The notes under the pieces: model-generated
What the model was told of the DNA's origin: nothing
Databases searched by the model: none
What the model saw: the letters and a program-made list of their open reading frames with translations, nothing else
DNA from: an uncultured Rhodospirillales bacterium
GTDB taxonomy: Bacteria > Pseudomonadota > Alphaproteobacteria > Azospirillales > Azospirillaceae
Reading direction: 5' to 3'
Assembly (NCBI GenBank): GCA_903856295.1
Contig: CAIOBP010000187.1
Span: 1 to 53,006, forward strand
DNA length: 53,006 nt
Shown here: one piece after another, positions 1 through 8,806 of the stretch
Position numbering within the stretch: the stretch's first letter is position 1
Layout: each line of letters starts with the position of its first letter
Made by a program: the position numbers and the translations under genes

Positions 1-160
1 CCGTTCTTCGGACGCTTACGCGTCCTCATCACTCCGGGAGGCCCGGCTGCGCAGTATCAGCAAGCAATTAATTTACAGAAGCTAGTATGCACAAACCTAC
101 GTAAGCTTGTCAGCCGGCATATGTACCTAAACAGCCACCGGCAGGAAGAGGGACGCGATC

Positions 161-1154
161 ATGATCCTGAGGAGGTGGCTGGCGGTCCTGTCGTCGGTAA
201 TGCTGTTCGGCTGGGCGGGCACCGCCGCCGCCGAGACGGTGCTCAACGAGAGGGTGCTCAAAATGGGCTTCACCCTCACCGGCAGTTCCCATTACGGCAG
301 CGGCGGAGCGGCGTTCGCCGAGGCCGTGGCCCGCGGCACCGGGGGGCGCTACCGCATCCAGCTTTACCCCGACGGCACCCTTGGCGCCGAGCGCGAGCTG
401 CTGGAAGGGGCGCAGGAAGGCTCGGTCGACCTCGCGCTCGTCTCCACCGGCCCAGTCGGAAACTTCGTGCCGGAAACCCTGATCACCGACATCCCATTCC
501 TGTTCCGTGATTACGCCCACGCCAGGGCGGTGCTCGATGGCCCGATCGGGCAGGAGATGCTGGCCCTGTTTCCCAAGCACGACCTGATCGCGCTGGCCTG
601 GGGCGAAAACGGCTTCCGTCATCTCACCAACAGCGTGCGGCCGGTGCGCGAGCCCGACGATCTCAAGGGCCTGAAAATCCGCACCATGCAAAATCCGCTG
701 CATGTGCTGACCTTCGCCACCCTCGGCGCGCGGCCGATTCCGATGCCGTTCCCGGAATTATATGGAGCGCTCCAGCAGCGGAGCGTCGACGGCCAGGAGA
801 ACCCCGCCCTGACCGTGGAGAAAAGCCGCTTCTTCGAGGTGCAGAAATACCTGTCCCTGACCCGGCCACGTCTATTCGCCGGCTCTGGTGATCATGGCGC
901 CGACGCGATGGAACGCCCTCGACGACGCCGACCGCGCGGTCTTCCGCGACGCCGCCAAGCGCGCGGCCCAGGCCATGCGCGACGACATCGACCGCTCGGA
1001 GCGCGACGCCCTCGCCGCCCTGCGCAAGGCCGGCATGGACATCATCACGGTCGACCGGGCCCGGTTCGAAGCCGCGACCGCCCCCGTCCATGCCGACTGC
1101 GCCCGGCGGTTCGGCCAGGAGCGCATCGACCGCATTCGAAACTATCACGAGTAG
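161..1154 (+). pseudogene. TRAP transporter substrate-binding protein (DctP family), frameshifted
   Basis: DctP-type periplasmic solute receptor of a TRAP transporter. The start at 161 follows a GGAAGAGGG ribosome site and gives a signal peptide ending near AAAETV. The first frame matches the family as far as VQKYLSLTR (about residue 236). It then loses homology, while the frame ending at the stop 1152-1154 continues correctly with HVYSPALVIM and a typical C-terminal helix. Removing one C at about 866 joins the two parts. The repaired protein would be about 330 residues, normal for the family. No TRAP membrane subunits lie nearby, so this is an orphan receptor. Either a real single-base insertion or an assembly error would explain it. 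The substrate cannot be read from sequence. Confidence 0.85.
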
Positions 1155-1171
1155 CGACCGGATTCGACCGG

Positions 1172-1720
1172 TCAGTTCAGGACCTTGGCCGCGACGCAGG
1201 CCCGGACCGAGGGAGACATCGCCCCGACGGAGCGGGAGACCACGTATTCGCCCATCAAAATCATGTTGATGGCCTGACCGTCGGCGGACAGCGGCAACGA
1301 CAGGCGGGCGCAATTGAACGAGAACAGCCCGCCGCTGCGGGGCGGCACGACCTCGTACATCGGCTCGCCCAGCACCAGACAGCGATAAACCCCCTGAGTC
1401 GCCGGATTGTTGGCGGGATCGACCACGATGTCATCCATCGTCTTGCCGGTGGGATCGCGCTTCAGATTGTCGACGATGTGAATGCCGACCAACCGGTAAT
1501 GCAGCCGGATCGGATTGTGCGAAACATCGATCAAGGCCAGATTACCCAACCAGGGCCGCAAAGATTCCGGAGTGAAGTCCCGGCGGGCCGGCATGCGACG
1601 GCCATTCCGCGCGGACTCCCAGAGCCTGAACAACGACAAAAGCGTCGGTTCCCCGCGAAGACAGTCGCCATCATCCTCAAGAGGATATGAAATGACGTTT
1701 ATGTGCTTTGTCACAGCCAT
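1172..1720 (-). CDS. PAS domain-containing protein (PAS_5-like)
   Basis: A protein of 182 residues made of one PAS-like sensor domain of the PAS_5 type common in Rhodospirillales. It has the typical opening (LFRLWESARNGRRMPARRDF), then a region resembling a ligand pocket (RLVGIHIVDNLKRDPTGKTM), and a C-terminal beta segment. No kinase, GGDEF or other output domain is attached. It probably senses or relays through a partner, but the signal is unknown. The ATG at 1720 is preferred over a TTG two codons upstream. It converges with the broken dctP gene, with stops 17 bases apart. The PAS assignment is from family resemblance; the role is not known. Confidence 0.75.
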   Translation of the reverse strand: MAVTKHINVISYPLEDDGDCLRGEPTLLSLFRLWESARNGRRMPARRDFTPESLRPWLGNLALIDVSHNPIRLHYRLVGIHIVDNLKRDPTGKTMDDIVVDPANNPATQGVYRCLVLGEPMYEVVPPRSGGLFSFNCARLSLPLSADGQAINMILMGEYVVSRSVGAMSPSVRACVAAKVLN

Positions 1721-2003
1721 CGACAAACACCCAGACCATTATCTTCGACAACCAAGATACAACATCAAGTCAGTAAATCAACCTCCATGGTCAATCCCAA
1801 CTGCGACATAGTGTCTTCACGAACGAACAAGTACGAATAATTAATAAATATTTATAGTTAGTTCGCTTGTTGTTTGGAAAAATTTTTCATGGCTTTTGAT
1901 GAAACCACGACATGTTTTCAGGAGACAGCCCAGCGGCGCGCGCAGGTCAGGCCCACGGATCACGCCCGACGCGGCGCACGGCAGCGCGGCCGCCTTTCCG
2001 GTA

Positions 2004-2432
2004 TCAGACCTTCCCGAACAGCCCCAGCTCCTTGAGATAGCAGCCGAAATCCCGGTCATCGCGCTCGATGTGATCAAACACCGCCGAGTTGATGAACGGA
2101 AGATTGACCCGGATCGCCTCCACCATCGGATCGACCACCAGCAATGTCGCCAGGGCATCGGTGTGCATGGCGTGATGTTCGGCGTGGCGCTCGATTTTGG
2201 CATAGAAGAATTGATGCATGATCAACTCTTCATAGGTGGCGTGCGCCCGATAGCTGGAATAAAACGCGGCGGCGATGGCGGCGACCCGCTCGGTGCCGGA
2301 AGGATCATCCGACGCCGCCGCGACCGCCTCGTTGAGCGCATTGACGCAGGCGATCAGGTCCCGGTGCTGCGCGTCGATCCCCTGATGCCCGATGGACAAC
2401 GCTTCAGTCCACTCCGTCATGTCGAACTCCAT
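2004..2432 (-). CDS. bacteriohemerythrin
   Basis: Single-domain hemerythrin of 142 residues, the usual length. It binds dioxygen at a non-heme di-iron centre in a four-helix bundle. The iron ligands can be placed: His23 (IDAQH), His64 with Glu68 (HATYEE), the histidines of the ERHAEHHAMH stretch, and His121 with Asp126 (HIERDD). In related bacteria such proteins supply oxygen or act in oxygen sensing. A second ATG at 2420 has a better GGAG ribosome site, so the protein may be four residues shorter. It is transcribed divergently from the acyl-CoA ligase gene, with 63 bases between them. The AT-rich stretch 1727-2003 downstream holds no gene I can support. Confidence 0.9.
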   Translation of the reverse strand: MEFDMTEWTEALSIGHQGIDAQHRDLIACVNALNEAVAAASDDPSGTERVAAIAAAFYSSYRAHATYEELIMHQFFYAKIERHAEHHAMHTDALATLLVVDPMVEAIRVNLPFINSAVFDHIERDDRDFGCYLKELGLFGKV

Positions 2433-2495
2433 GGTCTTGGCGCTTCGGGACAGCTACTTTTATAGCCAGTCCCGGCCGGTTGAGCCAATCTCTAT

Positions 2496-4061
2496 ATGGC
2501 TCCTCTGGCCATTGATCCGCCCAAGATACCCACGATGAGCCTGCCGCATATGTCCCTGCCCGAGCGCATCAACATTACCGGCCACTGCCTCGCCGAACCG
2601 GCGCGTCGTCATCCGGACAAAACCGCGCTGATCATCGTCGGCGACGAGGGGCGCGAACAGCGCTGGAGCTACCGCGATCTCGATCTCGCGGTGCGGCGGC
2701 TGGCCGGCGGCCTGCTCCGGTCGGGAGCGCGGCCGGGCGAGCGGCTGATGATTCGCATGGGCAACGACCTGCCCTATTTGCTGACCTTTTTCGCCGGGCT
2801 GGCCGCCGGGCTGGTGCCCCTGCCCTCCTCGGCGGCGCTGACCGGCGAGGAAGCCGAATTCCTGCTCGGCGACTCGGGCGCGGTCTGGCTGGCGCTCTCC
2901 GGCGATCTCGCCCTCGATCACGTCCCGCCGCCCGGCGTGCGCGTGCTGACGGAGGATGACATCCGCCGCCTCGCCGGCTCCGGCCCGCCGCTCGACCCCG
3001 CCGACACCGCCGCCGACGATCCCGCCTTCCTGATCTACACCTCGGGCACCACCGGCAAGCCCAAGGGCGTGCTGCACGGCCACCGCACCGTCTGGGGCCG
3101 GAAGCCGATGCATCAGGGCTGGTACGGCATTTCCGGGAGCGACGTCGTGCTCCACGCCGGAGCCTTCAACTGGACCTACACCCTCGGCGTCGGCCTGCTC
3201 GACCCCTGGGCCAACGGCGCCACCGCCGTACTCTATAATGGCCGGCCCGATCCGGCGCTGTGGCCGGAGGTGATCGCCCGCCACGGCGTCACCCTGTTCG
3301 CCACCGTGCCCAGCCTCTATCGCCGGATTCTGAAGTACAGCCGGCCGGAACCCAGGCAACTCGCCAGCCTGCGCCACGGCCTGACCGCCGGAGAGGCGCT
3401 GCCCCCGGCCCTGCTCGAAGAGTGGCGCGCCCGCACCGGCAAGGAGTTGTACGAAGCCCTGGGCATGAGCGAAATCTCCACCTACGTGTCGACCGGCCCC
3501 GGCATGGCGATCCGGCCGGGCAGTCCGGGCAAGCCCCAGCCGGGGCGGCGGGTGGCGATTCTCGATGTCGGGACCGGCCAACCCCTGCCGGCGGGTGAAA
3601 CCGGCCTGCTGGCGGTGCATCGCTCGGACCCCGGCCTGATGCTCGGCTACTGGCGGCGTCCCGAGGAAGAGGCGCTGGTCTGGCGCGGCGAATGGTTCGC
3701 CGGGGGCGATCTCGCCCATTTCGACCAGGATGGCTATCTGTGGTTCCACGGCCGCAACGACGACATTCTGAACACCCAGGGCTACCGGCTGTCGCCCCTG
3801 GAAATCGAACGGACGCTGGAGCATCACCCCGACATCGCCGACGTCGCGGTCGGTGAACTTTCGGTGTCGACCGGCCTGAAGCTGCTCACCGCCTTCGTCG
3901 TGCCCCACCATGCCGGCGTCAGCGAAGGCGCCCTTCTCGACTGGGCCGCCGCCCACCTCGCGACCTACAAGCGCCCGCGCAAGATCATCTTCCTCGACAA
4001 ACTGCCCCGCACCGCCAACGGCAAACTTCTGCGCCGGGAGTTGACGGGGTCTGGGGCCTGA
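2496..4061 (+). CDS. AMP-dependent acyl-CoA synthetase/ligase
   Basis: Adenylate-forming enzyme of 521 residues that activates a carboxylic acid with ATP and loads it on CoA. The phosphate-binding motif YTSGTTGKPKG lies near residue 180, followed by the adenine/acyl region (YEALGMSEIS), the hinge (GRNDDILNTQGYRLSPLEIE) and the C-terminal catalytic Lys in RTANGK. The sequence looks closest to the benzoate-CoA ligase/acetyl-CoA synthetase-like branch, but the substrate cannot be fixed. ATGs at 2535 and 2550 are alternative starts. The last codons run into a hairpin (4051-4069) whose 3-base loop is the TGA stop codon. The gene stands alone, divergent from hemerythrin and convergent with the HAD gene. 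Confidence 0.88.
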   Translation: MAPLAIDPPKIPTMSLPHMSLPERINITGHCLAEPARRHPDKTALIIVGDEGREQRWSYRDLDLAVRRLAGGLLRSGARPGERLMIRMGNDLPYLLTFFAGLAAGLVPLPSSAALTGEEAEFLLGDSGAVWLALSGDLALDHVPPPGVRVLTEDDIRRLAGSGPPLDPADTAADDPAFLIYTSGTTGKPKGVLHGHRTVWGRKPMHQGWYGISGSDVVLHAGAFNWTYTLGVGLLDPWANGATAVLYNGRPDPALWPEVIARHGVTLFATVPSLYRRILKYSRPEPRQLASLRHGLTAGEALPPALLEEWRARTGKELYEALGMSEISTYVSTGPGMAIRPGSPGKPQPGRRVAILDVGTGQPLPAGETGLLAVHRSDPGLMLGYWRRPEEEALVWRGEWFAGGDLAHFDQDGYLWFHGRNDDILNTQGYRLSPLEIERTLEHHPDIADVAVGELSVSTGLKLLTAFVVPHHAGVSEGALLDWAAAHLATYKRPRKIIFLDKLPRTANGKLLRRELTGSGA

Positions 4062-4130
4062 GGCCCCAGTGGGGTCCAGGGGCGAAGCCCCTTGGTCGCC
4101 GAAGGCAAGGCCAGCAGCCTTTGGAAACCG
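4051..4130. repeat. double-hairpin intergenic repeat, copy 1
   Basis: First comes an 8-bp stem (4051-4058 with 4062-4069) around the TGA stop of the ligase gene. Then come two short hairpins, one based on caggggc/gcccctt near 4077-4093 and one on aaggc/gcctt near 4108-4122, followed by ttggaaac. The same order (CAGGG hairpin, then an AAAGGC hairpin, then TTTGGAAAC) recurs near 12,565 and 28,850. It lies between convergent genes and probably ends transcription from both sides. Confidence 0.7.
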
Positions 4131-4134
4131 GAAC

Positions 4135-4803
4135 TTAAAGCAGGTCCAGAATCGCCAGCAACAATGCTCCGGCGGTGTCGACCACTTGGTGGGCACCGGC
4201 GGCCAGCAGTTCCTCGGGCTCGTGATAGCCCCAGCTGACACCGATCGCGCCGGCGCCGGCCCGGCGCGCCATCTCGATGTCATAGACCGTGTCGCCGACC
4301 ATCACCGTCCCGGCGGGCTCGCCTCCCGCCTCGGACAGCGCCCGGAAGATCATGTCCGGATCCGGCTTGCCCGGCCCGAAATCCGCCGTCTGGAGCGTGA
4401 CGAAGAAGCGGCCGAGATCGTGGCGTTCCAGCACGGCGGCCAAACCGCGCATCGACTTGCCGGTGGCCACGCCCATTGGCACGCCCTCGCGCTCCAGCGC
4501 CTCCAGCACCTCGCGGATGCCCGGAAACACCGGCTCGCCATGCAGCCCCGCCCGCCGCTCGATGGCGAAGGCATCCTTGTAATGTTCGGAGAGACGGATG
4601 TGCTGATCCTGATCGCCCTCGGGCAGCAGGCGCGCCACCGCTTCGACCAGCGACAACCCGACCACCCGGCGCACGCGATGGGAATCCGGTTCTTCCAGCC
4701 CCTCCCGCCGCCACGCCTCGGCCATCGCCGAAATGATCGCATGCTGGCTGTCGATCAGCGTGCCGTCACAGTCGAATAACACCAGGTTTTTGCTCAGATT
4801 CAT
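4135..4803 (-). CDS. HAD-family hydrolase (phosphoglycolate phosphatase-like)
   Basis: Haloacid-dehalogenase-type phosphatase of 222 residues. Motif I is FDCDGTLIDS, with nucleophile Asp10 and acid/base Asp12. Motif II is the Thr in GVATGKS, the Lys is in GPGKPDPD, and the metal Asp is in MVGDTVYDIEMARRAG. The helical cap after motif I is typical of the Gph/PGMB group, which removes phosphate from small sugar phosphates such as 2-phosphoglycolate. The ATG at 4803 is chosen over a GTG at 4833 because the fold begins directly after it. The exact substrate is unknown. It stands alone, convergent with the acyl-CoA ligase. Confidence 0.87.
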   Translation of the reverse strand: MNLSKNLVLFDCDGTLIDSQHAIISAMAEAWRREGLEEPDSHRVRRVVGLSLVEAVARLLPEGDQDQHIRLSEHYKDAFAIERRAGLHGEPVFPGIREVLEALEREGVPMGVATGKSMRGLAAVLERHDLGRFFVTLQTADFGPGKPDPDMIFRALSEAGGEPAGTVMVGDTVYDIEMARRAGAGAIGVSWGYHEPEELLAAGAHQVVDTAGALLLAILDLL

Positions 4804-4905
4804 CGTTTCGCCGGTTGTAAGACTCTTTTGCACAAACTTCGCGCCGGATTCGCCCTTCGGCCAACGGCGGCGCGGAACGGGTCATACCGTCACCCTGAAA
4901 ACGCC

Positions 4906-5898
4906 TCAGCCCCAGTTCGTATCCTTGCAGCCGCCGCTGAACACCGACAGCGCGTCGCAAAGATCGGGCAGCATGCGCTCGACGGCGGCCTCGCCCTCGG
5001 CGATGGTCTCCTCGGCGCGGTCGAATTCCAGCAGCCCGATATGGCCGAGACGCGGCACGATATGAACGTCGGGCGGTTCACCGGCCAAGCGCGAGCGGGT
5101 GATGCGGTCGGTGATGATGTTGAAGGACGAGACCATCACGCCGAACATGCTCGGCCCCTCATAGTCGCGGCGGAAGATGCGCCGGGTCAGGGCATTGAGC
5201 GCCGAGGGCGGCGGCACGTAATGGGGCTGCGGCGCCTCGAGCAGCGCCAGCAGATCGAAGCCGGCCGCCGTCGGCACCTGACAGCCCGGTTTGCGCGCCT
5301 TGCCGATGATGTCGCCCGAGAGGTTGACCGCGATCACCATCTGGCAGCCCAGCGCCCGGCACACCGACACCGGCACCGGATTGACCAAAGCGCCGTCGAC
5401 CAGCCACTGATTGTCGATCTTCATCGGCGGAAACACGCCGGGCAGGGAAAACGAGGCGCGCATCGCCTCGACCATCGGGCCTTCGCGCAGCCAGACCTCG
5501 TGTCCGGTCGACAAATTGGTGGTGACGGCGACGAACGGCGTCGGCAGGTTCTCGATCCTGACATCGCCGATGTGGCGCATCATCTCGGCGACCAGATGAT
5601 TGCCGCCGATCAGGCCGCCGTTGGACAGCTTGAGATCGAGATAGCTGACGATCTTGAGACGGGTCAGCTTGCGCGCCCAATCCTCAAGCGCCGACATCCG
5701 GCCGGCAAGATAGGTGCCGCCGACCAGCGCCCCCACCGAGGAGCCGGCAATCACATCGGGCTCGACGCCATAGCGCCGCAATGCCCGCAACGCACCGATA
5801 TGCGCCCAGCCCCGCGCCACCCCGCCACCAAGGGCAAGGCCGATGCGCGGACGCTTGCGGGTGCCCGGGCTGCCCGGGGAGCCTTCGTTCACTGCCAT
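4906..5898 (-). CDS. patatin-like phospholipase family protein (RssA-like)
   Basis: Patatin-fold serine hydrolase of 330 residues. The oxyanion glycine loop is LALGGGVARG (residues 20-29), the nucleophile elbow is GSSVG with Ser54, and the catalytic Asp is in VDGALVNPVPV. There is no signal peptide or lipid anchor, so it is probably cytosolic and acts on membrane lipids or acyl esters. The ATG at 5898 is used: longer readings to 6057 add low-complexity residues and overlap the small gene upstream. It starts 5 bases after the stop of the 44-residue gene 5904-6038, which points to one transcript. Confidence 0.88.
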   Translation of the reverse strand: MAVNEGSPGSPGTRKRPRIGLALGGGVARGWAHIGALRALRRYGVEPDVIAGSSVGALVGGTYLAGRMSALEDWARKLTRLKIVSYLDLKLSNGGLIGGNHLVAEMMRHIGDVRIENLPTPFVAVTTNLSTGHEVWLREGPMVEAMRASFSLPGVFPPMKIDNQWLVDGALVNPVPVSVCRALGCQMVIAVNLSGDIIGKARKPGCQVPTAAGFDLLALLEAPQPHYVPPPSALNALTRRIFRRDYEGPSMFGVMVSSFNIITDRITRSRLAGEPPDVHIVPRLGHIGLLEFDRAEETIAEGEAAVERMLPDLCDALSVFSGGCKDTNWG

Positions 5899-5903
5899 CG
5901 CCG

Positions 5904-6038
5904 TCAGTCCTGCCGTTGTTTGCGCGCCGCGAACTCCAGGGGTACCGGCTTGCCCTGCAAGCGGCGGATCAGCTTCTGCCACCAGGTTTCCGGAACCGGA
6001 ACAAGCTTGACGTCCCTCAAATCGGCCTGATCGTTCAT
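5904..6038 (-). CDS. small hypothetical protein, 44 aa
   Basis: A 44-residue protein starting MNDQADLRDVKLVPVP and rich in basic residues in its second half, with a WWQKLIRRLQGK stretch that could form an amphipathic helix at a membrane surface. I do not recognise a family. It is supported by its position: its stop lies 5 bases before the patatin-like gene on the same strand. A longer reading from 6095 adds a cysteine- and arginine-rich stretch with no sign of being real. Moderate confidence only. Confidence 0.5.
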   Translation of the reverse strand: MNDQADLRDVKLVPVPETWWQKLIRRLQGKPVPLEFAARKQRQD

Positions 6039-6157
6039 GACGGCAACTCCTCGACAAGTGTCACTCCGGCGGACAGGCCGGCCCGGCGTCGACACACCAC
6101 GATCCTGCTACAAAATCCGCATTTTCGCCACGGGTGAAACGCGCCGCTGGCGTCTTA

Positions 6158-6197
6158 TCCGCAGCAGGACGGTCTGGTCCGTAGCAGGACAGTCTGG
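6158..6197. repeat. 20-bp tandem repeat, two copies, in the comM leader
   Basis: Two adjacent 20-base units (6158-6177 and 6178-6197), 18 of 20 identical, each of the form tccGNAGCAGGACNGTCTGG. They lie upstream of the comM-like gene, in the same leader as a second tandem repeat at 6271-6315. Confidence 0.75.
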
Positions 6198-6270
6198 CAT
6201 CTCCGGCACCATGACGCTGGCGCTTGCCATCGCAGGGACATACACTGGTAATCACTCGGCATGGTACGGG

Positions 6271-6315
6271 GTCAAATCGATCCAGTTCAAATCGATCCGG
6301 TTCAAATCGACAAGG
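6271..6315. repeat. 15-bp tandem repeat, three copies, at the comM start
   Basis: Three adjacent 15-base units (6271-6285, 6286-6300, 6301-6315) built on ttcaaatcgatccgg. The third unit is diverged at its end. The array finishes 10 bases before the GTG start of the comM-like gene at 6326. It keeps frame, which is why an open frame extends back to 6224. Confidence 0.8.
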
Positions 6316-6325
6316 TGCGACGGCG

Positions 6326-7882
6326 GTGGTTGCTCGGGTAAAAACGGTGGCGTTTCAGGGCATCGACGTGCTCGACATCGATGTTCAGGTGCAGATGTCC
6401 GGGGGCATCGTCGCCTTCACCATCGTCGGCCTGCCCGACAAGGCGGTGGGCGAAAGCCGGGAGCGGGTCCGGGCCTCCCTGCACGCGCTGGGACTGGGGT
6501 TGCCGCCGAAGCGAATCACCGTCAACCTCGCCCCCGCCGACGTCCTGAAGGAGGGCAGCCATTTCGACCTGCCGATCGCCCTCGGCCTGCTGACGGTGAT
6601 GGGCGTGCTGCCCGGCGATGAAATTTCCCGCTACGTCGCCCTCGGCGAACTGGCCCTCGACGGCACCCTGACCCCGGTGGCCGGCGTGCTGCCGGCGGCG
6701 GTCAACGCCCTGGCCCGCGAGCGTGGCCTGATCTGCCCGGCCGGCTGCGGCGGCGAAGCGGCCTGGGCCGGCGATCTCGACGTGCTGGCTCCCGCCTCGC
6801 TGCTGGCGCTGATCAACCACTTCAAGGGCACCCAGGTCCTGACCCCGCCCAAGCCGAAGCTGGAGGAAGCCGGCGGCGGCGGTCTCGATCTGCGCGACAT
6901 CAAGGGCCAGGAGACCGCGAAGCGGGCGCTCGAGGTGGCGGCGGCCGGCGGCCACAATTTATTGATGATCGGCCCGCCCGGTTCGGGAAAATCGATGTTG
7001 GCGGCCCGGCTGCCCGGCCTGCTGCCGCCGCTGGCGCCGGCCGAGGCGCTGGAAGTGTCGATGATCCACTCGGTCGCCGGCCTGCTCGAAGACGGGCGGC
7101 TGCTGCGCCGCCGGCCCTTTCGCGATCCCCATCATTCGGCCTCGCTGCCGGCGCTGGTCGGCGGCGGCGCGCGGGCCAAGCCGGGGGAAATCTCGCTGGC
7201 CCACCAGGGCGTGCTGTTCCTCGACGAACTGCCGGAGTTTCCCCGCCAGACCCTGGAAGCCCTGCGCCAGCCCCTGGAGACCGGACGGGCCAGCGTCGCC
7301 CGCGCCGCGGCTCACGTCACCTATCCGGCGCGGGTGCAACTGGTGGCGGCGATGAATCCCTGCCGCTGCGGCCATCTCGACAATCCGGCGCTGGCGTGCG
7401 GCCGGGCACCGAAATGCGCCGCCGAGTATCAGTCGAAGATTTCCGGGCCGCTGTTCGACCGCATCGACTGCCATATCGAGGTTCCGGCTGTCAGCCCGGC
7501 CGATCTCAGCCTGCCGCCGCCGGCCGAGGGCAGCGCCGAGGTCGCGGCCAGAGTCGCCGCCGCCCGCGCCGTCCAGACCGACCGTTACCGTCCCGACCGC
7601 GACGGCGCCGCCCGGCTTCAATCCCTGAGCGGCGGCGGCCACGCGCCGGTGCGCAGCAACGCCGACGCCGACGGCGAACTGCTCGAACGGGTCGCCGGTC
7701 CCGACCAACCCGGCCGCGCCCTGCTCTCCCAGGCCGCCGAACGCATGCACTTGACCGCGCGCGGCTATCACCGCGTGCTGCGGGTCGCGCGCACCCTGGC
7801 CGATCTCGAAGGCGCCGACGCCGTGCGCCGGCTCCACATCGCCGAGGCCCTGAGCTACCGGCGGATCGGGCCGGGACGATAA
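6326..7882 (+). CDS. comM: YifB/ComM-family AAA ATPase
   Basis: ComM/YifB ATPase of 518 residues, the usual length for the family. It has an N-terminal Lon-like ChlI domain (GIDVLDIDVQVQM, GLPDKAVGESRERV), a central Mg-chelatase-type AAA domain with Walker A GPPGSGKS and Walker B GVLFLDELPEF, and the C-terminal ComM domain (RGYHRVLRVARTLADLEG). In other bacteria ComM helps branch migration during integration of foreign single-stranded DNA. The GTG at 6326 is taken as start because VVARVKTVAFQGID is the normal family N-terminus. The frame upstream to 6224 encodes only the tandem repeats. The gene stands alone, with a repeat-rich leader. Confidence 0.9.
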   Translation: MVARVKTVAFQGIDVLDIDVQVQMSGGIVAFTIVGLPDKAVGESRERVRASLHALGLGLPPKRITVNLAPADVLKEGSHFDLPIALGLLTVMGVLPGDEISRYVALGELALDGTLTPVAGVLPAAVNALARERGLICPAGCGGEAAWAGDLDVLAPASLLALINHFKGTQVLTPPKPKLEEAGGGGLDLRDIKGQETAKRALEVAAAGGHNLLMIGPPGSGKSMLAARLPGLLPPLAPAEALEVSMIHSVAGLLEDGRLLRRRPFRDPHHSASLPALVGGGARAKPGEISLAHQGVLFLDELPEFPRQTLEALRQPLETGRASVARAAAHVTYPARVQLVAAMNPCRCGHLDNPALACGRAPKCAAEYQSKISGPLFDRIDCHIEVPAVSPADLSLPPPAEGSAEVAARVAAARAVQTDRYRPDRDGAARLQSLSGGGHAPVRSNADADGELLERVAGPDQPGRALLSQAAERMHLTARGYHRVLRVARTLADLEGADAVRRLHIAEALSYRRIGPGR

Positions 7883-8038
7883 AACGAACGCGGCCACACG
7901 GTCGAAATACGTATAATCTCGCAATCAGGCGCTATTTCACCCGGTCGGGACCCGCCCAAGCCGTTGCCCGACCGTCTTCGCCTTGCTACAAATGGCGCGG
8001 CGTGCCCGCCATCGCTCCCATCCAGGAGACATCCCGCC

Positions 8039-8806
8039 ATGGCGATGATCGAGATTGAAAAGCTGGTCAGGCGCTTCGGCAGCTTCACCGCCGTGGACGG
8101 CGTCAGCTTCACCGTCGAGCGCGGCACGGTGCTGGGCTTTCTCGGCCCCAACGGCGCCGGCAAGTCGACCACCATGAAAATGATCACCGGCTTTCTCGCG
8201 CCCACCGCCGGCCGGGTCGTGGTCGAGGGCTTCGATCTCGCCGACTCGCCGGTCGAGGCCAAGCGCCGTATCGGCTATCTGCCCGAGGGCGCGCCGGCCT
8301 ATGCCGAGATGACGCCCCGGGCGTTCCTCGATTTCGTCGCCGATGTCCGCCAGCTCAAGGGCGACGACCGGCGGCGCCTGCTCGATCAGGCGATCGCGCG
8401 GGTCGATATCGGCCCGGTGCTGGAACAGCCGATCGATACCCTGTCCAAAGGCTTCAAGCGCCGGGTCGGCTTGGCCCAGGCGATTCTCCATGATCCCGAC
8501 GTGCTGATTCTCGACGAACCCACCGACGGTCTCGATCCCAACCAGAAACACGCCGTGCGCACCCTGATCAAGGAAATGGCCGCCAGCAAGGCGATCATCA
8601 TCTCGACCCACATCCTGGAAGAGGTCGAGGCGGTGTGCAACCGCTCGTTGATCATCGCCCGCGGCCGCGTGCTCTCAGAGGGCGGACCGCTGCCGAATGG
8701 GGCCGGCTGGCGCTTCGGCGAACATGAGGCCGCCCCCGACCGGCTCGACGCCGTGTTTCGCCGCATCACCACCGGAAAAACTGAAAGTCAGGAGAAAGCG
8801 GCATGA
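8039..8806 (+). CDS. ABC transporter ATP-binding protein (GldA-like)
   Basis: ATPase subunit of 255 residues. It has Walker A GPNGAGKST, a Q-loop region near IGYLPEGAPAY, the signature LSKGFKRRVGLAQA (slightly altered from LSGGQ), Walker B LILDEPTDGLD and the switch His in IISTHILEEVE. The ATG at 8039 has AGGAG 11 bases upstream. Longer readings from 7964 lack support. Its stop overlaps the permease start by 4 bases (ATGA), so the two are translationally coupled. This is the first gene of a four-gene operon (8039-12547) of the ABC/Gld/DUF4340 type found widely in Proteobacteria. The cargo is unknown, and gliding is not implied. Confidence 0.92.
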   Translation: MAMIEIEKLVRRFGSFTAVDGVSFTVERGTVLGFLGPNGAGKSTTMKMITGFLAPTAGRVVVEGFDLADSPVEAKRRIGYLPEGAPAYAEMTPRAFLDFVADVRQLKGDDRRRLLDQAIARVDIGPVLEQPIDTLSKGFKRRVGLAQAILHDPDVLILDEPTDGLDPNQKHAVRTLIKEMAASKAIIISTHILEEVEAVCNRSLIIARGRVLSEGGPLPNGAGWRFGEHEAAPDRLDAVFRRITTGKTESQEKAA

